Shown here: piece by piece, positions 1 to 4,821 of the stretch
Layout of the letters: each line of letters opens with the position of its first letter
Position numbering within the stretch: the first letter of the stretch is position 1
Assembly (NCBI GenBank): GCA_937873255.1
Contig: CALMVM010000507.1
Location: forward strand, 1,713 to 8,964
DNA from: an uncultured Verrucomicrobiota bacterium
GTDB lineage: Bacteria; Verrucomicrobiota; Verrucomicrobiia; Chthoniobacterales; SZAS-18
Direction of reading: 5' to 3'
DNA length: 7,252 nt
Program-made: the position numbers and the translations under genes
The notes under the pieces: model-generated
Database searches by the model: none
Told to the model about the DNA's origin: nothing
Seen by the model: only the letters and a program-made list of their open reading frames with translations

Positions 1-398
1 TGCTTGTACGCCGAGACCGCCTGCCACGCGTTGTCGCGGTAGACGAACTCGAAGATCCAGTGCTCCTCGGGATTGTCGGGATCGTGCGGATGGTCTTCAG
101 CGTCGCACAGGCGGACCCGGCTCTCGAATGTCTTGACACCGTCGTGGCTCGTCTCCTCGAATTTCTCGATCACCGCGCGATTTTCCTTCACGAAATCGTC
201 GTGCGTATCGAGCGGGGCGAGATGATTGCGGGTGGTTTCCCGCAGGCAGGCCGTGCTGGCATACCAATACAAGGAGGGGAAAACCTTGATGAGTTTCTCC
301 AAGTCCGCTTTGGCAACCGCCGTTTCATCGACCGGCGCACCGGGGCACAATGCGGTCGAAAAAACGAACAGGACAGCAAGCAGGCAGAAACGGTTCAT
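1..398 (-). CDS. Small exported protein of unknown function (3' end beyond left edge)
   Basis: An open frame of 132 codons starts at the ATG read from 398 down to 396 and stays open to the left edge, so the C-terminus is missing. The N-terminus MNRFCLLAVLFVFSTALC is a typical Sec signal peptide: a short basic start and a hydrophobic core of about 15 residues. Cleavage near residues 18-21 (CPGA, then PVDE) is plausible. No proper lipobox precedes C18. The mature part is charged and mixed (ETAVAKADLEKLIKVFPSLYWYAS), with an Asp/His/Pro-rich patch (DAEDHPHDPDNPEEHW, around residues 100-115) followed by IFEFVYRDNAWQAVSAYK. I do not recognise a family. A periplasmic or outer-membrane location is inferred from the signal peptide. 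It lies 42 bp downstream of ureG on the same strand and may be co-transcribed with it. No Shine-Dalgarno sequence is evident; an AT-rich stretch (425-437) in the gap could instead hold its own promoter. The signal peptide and sustained coding-like composition make the gene likely real. Confidence 0.72.
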   Translation of the reverse strand, partial: MNRFCLLAVLFVFSTALCPGAPVDETAVAKADLEKLIKVFPSLYWYASTACLRETTRNHLAPLDTHDDFVKENRAVIEKFEETSHDGVKTFESRVRLCDAEDHPHDPDNPEEHWIFEFVYRDNAWQAVSAYK

Positions 399-440
399 GG
401 GAAGCGGATCAAAGGAAACCTGATCGATATAAAAAAAGCG

Positions 441-1100
441 TTAAGCGACGAACAAATACTCCCGCCGCAGCCAGCCGACCACGTCCTCCAGACCCTGCCC
501 GCTCTTGAGGTCGCAAAAAAGGAACGGCCGGCCCTCGCCGCGCATGAGCCTGGCGTCGCGCGCCAGCACGCCGAGGTCCGCGCCGACGTGCGGGGCCAGC
601 GCGGTCTTATTGAGGACCAGCAGGTCGCTGTAGCGGATCGCCGGGCCGCCCTTGCGCGGGATTTTGTCGCCCTGCGCCACGTCGATCACGTAGATGAACG
701 CGTCCGCCAGCTCGGGCGAGAACGTCGCCGACAGGTTGTCGCCGCCGCTCTCGATGAGAATGACCTGGAGCCGGTCCACGCCGTGGCGGCGTTCGAGTTC
801 GGCGACGGCACCCATGTTCATGCTCGTGTCGTCGCGGATGGCCGTGTGCGGACAGCCGCCGGTCTCCACGCCGATGACGCGTTCGGTCGGCAGGGCGTTC
901 TGGCGCAGCAGGAATTCACTGTCCTCGCGCGTGTAGATGTCATTCGTGATGACCCCGAGTGAAAACTCCGCCCTCAGCCGTTCGCACAAGCGCCAGACGA
1001 GCATCGTCTTGCCCGAGCCGACCGGCCCGCCGATGCCCACGCGCACGGGGCGTTTGGCGGTGGCGGCGGCGGCGGCGGACGGAGAGGGGGCAGCGATCAT
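441..1100 (-). CDS. ureG: Urease accessory GTPase UreG
   Basis: This 219-residue protein matches the usual UreG length of about 200-220. UreG is a cytoplasmic SIMIBI-class GTPase that binds nickel and, with UreE, UreF and UreH/UreD, loads it into the urease active site. Visible motifs are the P-loop GPVGSGKT (25-32), [10 protein letters not shown] (51-60), the metal-site segment [11 protein letters not shown] (81-91, with the family's C-P-H at 83-85), ESGGDNL (117-123) and [14 protein letters not shown] (139-152). The G4 motif, normally NKxD, reads NKTA (164-167), so the Asp that usually selects guanine is Ala. The N-terminal 16 residues form an Ala-rich tail encoded by GCC/GCG repeats; no His-rich metal-binding extension is present. 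The ATG shares four bases (ATGA) with the stop of the upstream membrane-protein gene, which fixes the start and suggests translational coupling. No other urease gene is in the window, so the rest of the system must be elsewhere or absent. Confidence 0.95.
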   Translation of the reverse strand: MIAAPSPSAAAAATAKRPVRVGIGGPVGSGKTMLVWRLCERLRAEFSLGVITNDIYTREDSEFLLRQNALPTERVIGVETGGCPHTAIRDDTSMNMGAVAELERRHGVDRLQVILIESGGDNLSATFSPELADAFIYVIDVAQGDKIPRKGGPAIRYSDLLVLNKTALAPHVGADLGVLARDARLMRGEGRPFLFCDLKSGQGLEDVVGWLRREYLFVA

Positions 1101-2359
1101 TGGACTTTCAGGGAACCGCCCACCCCGGCAATCGCCACGCCGATCACAATCGCCAGCAGGTGCAGCCCCCCGATGGCGAACGTCTTGGAGGCGGTGCGGG
1201 CGCGGCTCTCGCCGTAGAAAAGCCGGAGCGACAGGTACAAATACCACGGCGGCACCAGGAAACCGAAGATGATCGGGATGGCGAGCACGGACAGGTGGGT
1301 GGCCTGCACCAGCGTGGCCAGCCACGTGAAGGCCGTCCAGAACAGCAACAGGAACGTGTGGTAATGCAGGGAAAACACCAGGTAGGCGAAGAAGTACCCG
1401 CCGCGCTGCCCGTAGTTGAAACGCATCAGCCAGGCGAAAATGGGCAGCATCGCCAACGCCACCCAGGTGGCCTTTTGCTGGAAGTTTTCGGCGACCTTTT
1501 CGTTGAGGCTTTTCTCCTCGCCGGAGTTCTCCTTGGCGTTTTTCTCGAAGGTCTTCCATCGCTTGGCGAGCGAGGCGTCCATTTTCGGATCCTTTTCCTT
1601 GAACCCGGCGGCCAGCGTGTCGCGCAGGAGTTGGTCCAGGGTGTCGGCGTTCTCCTTGTCTCCCTTGCCACGGGTGGGCGAAGCGGAGGGAGCCGGGGAA
1701 ACAGGATTGGCCGGGCTCGTCGGAGAAGTGGCCGGGGCCGTGCCCGCCGCAGGCGCGGGGGATGAAATGCCAGCTGTGGGCGATGGCGAGGCGGCGGGTT
1801 TCCTGGTGTCCTCGTCCGCATCCTCGTCCTCGTCCTGATCGAAGTTGACGGACACCCCCGGCTTGATTTTCCGGCTGGAATGTTTGCGCGTCTTCTCGAA
1901 GGCGTGGTTGAACTGGAGCAGCGTCAGGCACACCGCGCTCGTGAACAAAAACAGCCGCAGAGGGTGGACGTAGCGCACCCGCCGGCCCGCCATGAACTCC
2001 TGCGTGAGCCAGCCGGGTTTTTTCAGGAGCGGACCGAGCGTGCGGAAGAGTTTGTTGTCCCAGCAAAAAAAGTTGTCGAAGAAATCGGCCACGAAACGCC
2101 ACACCGAGCGGTGATAGTCCGCGACGTGTTGGCCGCACTGCGAGCAAAACGGGCCGGCGAGGGGCTCCAGGCAGTTCGCGCAACGCGGCGTGGTCTCACC
2201 GGCGGCGGGGGGAGCCATTTCGGCGGGGACGTCAGTGGAAGACGCGGAGGAGGCAGATTCCTCCGGTTCGAGCGGCGGGGACGGCGCGCGTTTTCCCTCG
2301 ATCACCTCGGCTGGCACGCGGCGAGGATAAACAGCCCGTCCCGCCGTGTCGAGCGGCAA
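1097..2359 (-). CDS. Zinc-ribbon multi-pass membrane protein, DUF3667-like
   Basis: The frame encodes up to 420 residues. After a Pro/Ser/Glu-rich N-terminus comes a zinc ribbon, CANC at 60-63 and CSQCGQ at 72-77 (four Cys). Next is [24 protein letters not shown] (89-112) and [21 protein letters not shown] (113-133). This order, zinc ribbon then a conserved segment with the 'PG...G.R..Y..P' pattern, is what I know from DUF3667 proteins, whose function is not established. Hydrophobic segments lie near 135-150, 297-313, 322-345, 355-378 and 396-416, so it is an inner-membrane protein. Between the first and second membrane segments sits a low-complexity insert: acidic [11 protein letters not shown] (174-184), then Ala/Pro/Ser/Thr-rich to about 230, then a Lys/Glu-rich helical stretch (253-295). 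The start is uncertain. The longest frame begins with TTG at 2359; GTG at 2317 and ATG at 2218 (just before the zinc ribbon) are alternatives, none with a good ribosome site. Its TGA overlaps the ureG ATG. Confidence 0.85.
   Translation of the reverse strand: MPLDTAGRAVYPRRVPAEVIEGKRAPSPPLEPEESASSASSTDVPAEMAPPAAGETTPRCANCLEPLAGPFCSQCGQHVADYHRSVWRFVADFFDNFFCWDNKLFRTLGPLLKKPGWLTQEFMAGRRVRYVHPLRLFLFTSAVCLTLLQFNHAFEKTRKHSSRKIKPGVSVNFDQDEDEDADEDTRKPAASPSPTAGISSPAPAAGTAPATSPTSPANPVSPAPSASPTRGKGDKENADTLDQLLRDTLAAGFKEKDPKMDASLAKRWKTFEKNAKENSGEEKSLNEKVAENFQQKATWVALAMLPIFAWLMRFNYGQRGGYFFAYLVFSLHYHTFLLLFWTAFTWLATLVQATHLSVLAIPIIFGFLVPPWYLYLSLRLFYGESRARTASKTFAIGGLHLLAIVIGVAIAGVGGSLKVQ
1810..1839. repeat. 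Hexanucleotide simple repeat inside the membrane-protein gene
   Basis: Five 6-bp units of CCTCGT type (three exact, two variants) run head to tail. On the coding (minus) strand they encode the Asp/Glu run of the low-complexity insert. Because the unit is a multiple of three, copy-number change would not break the frame. It is probably coding low complexity rather than a separate element. Confidence 0.6.
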
Positions 2360-2419
2360 AGGGGGCAGGGGAATTCCGGACTACTCGAAAATTGCCCCGC
2401 TTGGCTGTTGACCTGCGGC

Positions 2420-2457
2420 GGGGGGGGGGCGTGGTTTGCGGCCCCCGCCGGGGGGGG
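2420..2457. repeat. Two long G homopolymer runs
   Basis: A run of ten G (2420-2429) and one of eight G (2450-2457) lie 20 bp apart in very GC-rich sequence, followed by further C6 and G4 runs. They precede the coding-like fragment at 2436-2678. Such runs are prone to slippage in replication and to miscounting in sequencing, so reading frames across this stretch should not be trusted. They could also form G-quadruplexes on the plus strand. Confidence 0.6.
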
Positions 2458-2678
2458 CCGAGGCGGTCGCGCCCCCCGGGGCGCCCGCTGAGACGGTCGC
2501 CGGCCGCCGCCTGCGCGCCTTCGAGACGCCCACCCAGAAAGCCAAGCGCAAGGCCAAGGCCAATGCGAAGCGCGGCAAGGTGAAGTTCCGCTTCAACGCC
2601 AACGCCCTGCGCGGTGGCACGGCGGCGGCCGGCGACCAGCCGGCGGGTGCGCCCGGCACGGCCCCGGCGGCGGCGTAG
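2436..2678 (+). pseudogene. Coding-like fragment, Lys/Ala-rich; truncated gene, frameshifted gene or small ORF
   Basis: The frame is open from 2412 (after a TGA at 2409-2411) to the TAG at 2676-2678. The only common start codon near its beginning is TTG at 2436; there is no ATG ahead of the coding-like part and no ribosome site. From about 2490 codon choice is typical of a high-GC gene (AAG, GCC, AAC and CGC dominate) and the peptide is coherent: a basic stretch, TPTQKAKRKAKANAKRGK, then VKFRFNANALRGG, then a Gly/Ala/Pro tail ending GTAPAAA. This resembles the tail end of a larger protein whose front is missing. The G10 and G8 runs just upstream could hide a frameshift or mark a deletion point. 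I do not recognise the family. A genuine 80-residue basic protein with a TTG start remains possible. Confidence 0.35.
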
Positions 2679-2693
2679 AACGATTCCAACCTG

Positions 2694-2803
2694 GGTAGGG
2701 ATGGCTCTCCGAGCCGTTCCCTATTTTTGGATTGGATGAGTGCGACTGCGACGATCCGTTTTCCAGAGAATTTCAGGGAACGGATCGGAGAGCCATCCCT
2801 ACC
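2694..2803. repeat. Large imperfect inverted repeat (29-bp arms, 52-bp spacer)
   Basis: Left arm 2694-2722 and right arm 2775-2803 are reverse complements at 28 of 29 positions. The arm contains GGTAGGGATGGCTCTCC and then CGTTCCCT; the single difference is G/T at about 2713. The 52-bp spacer is less GC-rich and holds a tandem TGCGAC pair. It lies entirely between genes, between the fragment ending at 2678 and lysS. The build (long near-perfect arms, non-coding, about 110 bp) is that of a REP/MITE-type dispersed repeat or of a strong terminator stem. I see no direct target duplication at its ends and only one copy in the window. Confidence 0.75.
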
Positions 2804-2815
2804 TTTTGAATGACC

Positions 2816-2845
2816 GGCAGCCTCGGGAGGCTGCCTGTTTTGTTG
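2816..2845 (+). terminator. Hairpin plus T-rich tail just before lysS
   Basis: GGCAGCCT (2816-2823) pairs perfectly with AGGCTGCC (2828-2835) around a CGGG loop, and is followed by TGTTTTGTTG. This has the form of an intrinsic terminator for plus-strand transcripts arriving from the left, although the tail is interrupted by G. It ends only 19 bp before the chosen lysS ATG. If lysS transcription starts upstream of it, the hairpin would lie in the leader and could act as an attenuator. Confidence 0.5.
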
Positions 2846-2854
2846 TCCCATGCC

Positions 2855-4321
2855 ATGAGCACCGAAAACGCTTCCACGTCCGACGAACAGCACCGCCTCC
2901 TCGCCGCCCGCCGCCAGAAGCTCGACGCCTTGCGCGCGCCCGGCGCGGACCCGTTCGGCGGGCGCTTCGACACCGACGGCACCGTCGGCGACGTGCGCGC
3001 GCGGTTCGCGGAGGGCACCGTTTTCCGTGTCGCCGGCCGCGTGACCGGCCACCGCGATTTCGGCAAGTCGCACTTCCTCGACCTGAGCGACCTGACCGGG
3101 CGCATCCAGTTCTACGTCAATTCCAAGAGCTTGCCTCCCGAACAGTCCGCCGCTCTCAACGCGTTGGATCTGGGCGACTTCTGGGGGATCGAAGGCGAGG
3201 GGTTCATCACCAAGACCGGCGAACCGACGATCCGCGCGAGCCGGTTCGTGCCGTTGTCCAAGGCGCTCCGGCCGCCGCCGGGCGGTTATTACGGGTTGGC
3301 GGACGTGGAGGCGCGGCACCGGCAGCGTTATCTCGACCTGCTCGCCAACGAGAAGTCGCGCGCGACGTTCCTGCTGCGCTCGAAGGTCCTGCGCGGCATC
3401 CGCGAGTTTTTCCACGAACGCGGCTTCCTCGAAGTCGAGACGCCGATGATGCAACCGCTCGCGGGCGGCGCGGCGGCGGAGCCGTTCAAGACGCACCACA
3501 ACGCCCTCGGCATCGACCTGTTTTTGCGCATCGCGCCGGAGCTTTACCTGAAGCGTCTGCTCGTCGGCGGTTTTCCGAAAGTTTTTGAACTCAACCGAAA
3601 CTTCCGCAATGAGGGCCTCTCGCGCCGACACAACCCGGAGTTCACGATGCTGGAAGCGTACTGGGCGTACGCCGACATGGAGTTGATGGCTGACCTGATG
3701 GAAGACCTGATCTGCCGGCTCGCGGACAACGCCGAGCGGCTGGAATTGAAGGACGCCGAGGGCAACGTCACGCGCACGGTGAGCTTTGCGCGGCCGTGGC
3801 GGCGGGCACGTTACAAGGATCTCGTCGAAGAAGCCGCGCCGGGCTGGTTCGCGCTGACGCCGGAAGGACGCGTCGAACGCGCGCGGGGCGAATTGGGTCT
3901 GGAAATCGCGCCGGGCATGGCGGATTTCGAGGTCACGCAGCAGGTGTTCGAGAAGAAGATCGAGGAAAAGACGTTCGACCCGCTGTTCGTCACGCACCTG
4001 CCGAAGGAACTCGTCCCACTGGCCCGTCAGAACGCGGCCGACCCGTCACTGGTGGACGTGTTCGAGCTGGTCATCAACGGCATGGAGTTCGCCCCGGGTT
4101 ACACCGAGTTGAATGACCCCGACGTACAGCGCGAACGCCTCCTAGCGCAGAGCGGCGGCGAGAAGATGAGTCTCGACGAGGACTTCCTCCTCGCGTTGGA
4201 ACACGGCATGCCCCCGGCCGGCGGCATCGGCCTGGGCATCGACCGGCTGATGATGCTGCTCAGCGGCTCGGACAGCATCCGCGACGTGATCCTCTTCCCG
4301 CATCTGCGGCCCAAGGAATAA
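2855..4321 (+). CDS. lysS: Lysyl-tRNA synthetase, class II
   Basis: The 488-residue product has the size expected of bacterial class II LysRS (about 490-510). It charges tRNA-Lys with lysine using ATP, in the cytoplasm, as a dimer. The N-terminal helix (about 10-28) leads into the anticodon-binding OB-fold: FRVAGRVTGHRDFGKSHF (57-74), DLSDLTGRIQFYV (76-88). Then come the family's VEARHRQRYLDLL (151-163) and the catalytic core. Motif 1 is around RGFLEVETPMM (189-199), motif 2 is FRNEGLSRRHNPEFTMLE (250-267), the lysine/ATP-site segment is EFAPGYTELNDP (411-422), and motif 3 is GGIGLGIDRLMMLL (456-469). The protein ends ILFPHLRPKE, typical of the family. The frame is open upstream to an ATG at 2810, but that extension runs through the hairpin at 2816-2835 and looks non-coding, so I use the ATG at 2855. 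No Shine-Dalgarno sequence is visible at either. It appears monocistronic, followed by a strong hairpin. Confidence 0.97.
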   Translation: MSTENASTSDEQHRLLAARRQKLDALRAPGADPFGGRFDTDGTVGDVRARFAEGTVFRVAGRVTGHRDFGKSHFLDLSDLTGRIQFYVNSKSLPPEQSAALNALDLGDFWGIEGEGFITKTGEPTIRASRFVPLSKALRPPPGGYYGLADVEARHRQRYLDLLANEKSRATFLLRSKVLRGIREFFHERGFLEVETPMMQPLAGGAAAEPFKTHHNALGIDLFLRIAPELYLKRLLVGGFPKVFELNRNFRNEGLSRRHNPEFTMLEAYWAYADMELMADLMEDLICRLADNAERLELKDAEGNVTRTVSFARPWRRARYKDLVEEAAPGWFALTPEGRVERARGELGLEIAPGMADFEVTQQVFEKKIEEKTFDPLFVTHLPKELVPLARQNAADPSLVDVFELVINGMEFAPGYTELNDPDVQRERLLAQSGGEKMSLDEDFLLALEHGMPPAGGIGLGIDRLMMLLSGSDSIRDVILFPHLRPKE

Positions 4322-4325
4322 CTCG

Positions 4326-4413
4326 GAACGCGGAACTCGGAACTCGGAACGGCGGAAGGCAGCAGGGAGTTTATCCCTGTTCCCTGCCGTTCCGAGTTCC
4401 GCATTCCGCGTTC
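4326..4413 (+). terminator. Long hairpin made of 7-bp tandem repeats, likely end of lysS transcript
   Basis: Arms 4326-4353 and 4386-4413 are reverse complements at 26 of 28 positions. The left arm is part of a 7-bp-period tandem array of CTCGGAA-type units starting at 4322 (CTCGGAA, CGCGGAA, CTCGGAA, CTCGGAA); the right arm carries the complementary TTCCGAG, TTCCGCA and TTCCGCG units. The 32-nt loop contains another stem, CAGGGA (4363-4368 region) with TCCCTG. It starts within five bases of the lysS stop codon and could end that transcript by structure, though there is no T run. It could equally be a dispersed heptamer-repeat element. Confidence 0.6.
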
Positions 4414-4417
4414 GCTT

Positions 4418-4544
4418 GAAGGACGAAAGAAAGACGGGGTCCCGCGGCAATGCCGTGCCCAAACGGCTTGCCGCAGCGGCGCGGGTCGCGGGGCTGGAGA
4501 TGTCCCGACGGTTTGCGCCCGACCCCGCCCTTCTTTCGTCCTTC
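4418..4544. ncRNA. Candidate structured RNA or MITE-like element, three-way junction fold
   Basis: Outer stem: 4418-4441 pairs with 4521-4544 over 24 positions, the first 14 (GAAGGACGAAAGAA) perfect, with two A/C mismatches further in. Those two mismatches become G-U pairs if the minus strand is the transcript. Inside are two further hairpins. One spans 4444-4474: GCGGCAA with TTGCCGC, then GCCGT with ACGGC, one bulged base, loop GCCCAA. The other spans 4478-4519: GGCGC with GCGCC, then GTCG with CGAC and more. Only one to three bases are left unpaired at each junction. The outer-arm sequence differs from the neighbouring heptamer hairpin. I do not recognise a known RNA family. A MITE with 24-bp terminal inverted repeats is the main alternative; no target duplication is evident. 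Confidence 0.4.
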
Positions 4545-4708
4545 TCCGGCGGTGCAAGCGGATGAAAGGCAAAACGAGCTAAAGGGCAACTGCCATGCCA
4601 CGCCATTCGCCAAACAACGGGGAGTGGTGACACGAAAATCCCCCGCGTTGCCGCGAGGCAATTGGCCTGATGGTCGTTTCCATATCTGGAGGAACGGCCT
4701 CAGTCGAG

Positions 4709-4724
4709 GGTTTTTGCAAAAACC
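4709..4724. promoter_or_regulatory. Perfect 16-bp palindrome, possible operator
   Basis: GGTTTTTGCAAAAACC is a perfect dyad, and its last bases overlap a second small palindrome AACCGGTT (4721-4728). It sits 7 bp before the parS-like site and about 100 bp before the permease start. Perfect AT-rich dyads of this size are often binding sites of dimeric regulators; no regulator is identifiable from the window. Confidence 0.35.
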
Positions 4725-4731
4725 GGTTCAA

Positions 4732-4747
4732 TGTTCCACGTGGAGCA
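4732..4747. promoter_or_regulatory. parS-like ParB binding site
   Basis: TGTTCCACGTGGAGCA differs at one position from TGTTCCACGTGGAACA, a well-known variant of the chromosomal parS site bound by ParB (the classic form is TGTTTCACGTGAAACA). The central ten bases TCCACGTGGA form a perfect dyad, and the left half-site is intact. ParB-parS loads SMC and segregates the origin region, so a genuine site would suggest that this locus lies in the origin-proximal part of the chromosome. No parA, parB, dnaA or gidB gene is present in the window to support this. Confidence 0.5.
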
Positions 4748-4821
4748 ATCGCACGCACCTTGTCCGCATCGGGCGTTTTCCCGGGCCAAGCCGACCCTGG
4801 CGAAATGCCCGCCGGCGTGTC

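Larger units (their letters stand above)
4322..4821. other. 500-bp intergenic region rich in palindromes
   Basis: The frame of the downstream permease gene stays open back to 4450, but the peptide over this stretch is Arg/Pro-rich and unlike any lipoprotein-exporter N-terminus, so I treat it as non-coding. From left to right it holds a hairpin of 7-bp repeats (4326-4413), a three-way-junction-like element (4418-4544), a small stem with a GCGA loop (4648-4661), a perfect palindrome (4709-4724) and a parS-like site (4732-4747). I see no convincing sigma-70 promoter for the permease gene and nothing clear in 4560-4645 or 4750-4821. Confidence 0.6.

Noticed and set aside
425..437. A7 run (T7 on the minus strand) after ureG as a terminator, or the adjoining TATATC as a -10 box
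   Set aside because: No stem precedes the T run, and the possible -35 (TTGTTC) is a poor match, so neither reading is strong enough to annotate.
60..962. 300-residue plus-strand open frame opposite ureG and the exported-protein gene
   Set aside because: It lies antisense to strongly supported UreG coding sequence and shows only shadow composition.
2407..2412. TTGACC as a -35 promoter element
   Set aside because: No -10-like sequence follows at 16-18 bp; the downstream DNA is almost pure G/C.
2381..3997. 538-residue minus-strand open frame opposite lysS
   Set aside because: It is the antisense shadow of a clearly recognised lysS gene in high-GC DNA, and its peptide is Arg/Ala/Val-rich without motifs.
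4142..4661. Minus-strand open frames through the gap after lysS, encoding SEFRVPR-like repeats
   Set aside because: They arise from the 7-bp repeat array read in three frames and overlap the lysS C-terminus; no start signal or domain supports them.
4618..4661. Riboswitch-like leader of the permease gene (stems 4618-4645 and 4648-4661 with a GCGA loop)
   Set aside because: The stems are short, one needs a bulge, and no conserved riboswitch core is recognisable.
4450..4821. In-frame N-terminal extension of the Lol permease back to an ATG at 4450
   Set aside because: The frame is open, but the peptide is Arg/Pro-rich, crosses the structured element and palindromes, and does not resemble LolC/LolE N-termini, which begin shortly before the FLGLRYLR motif.
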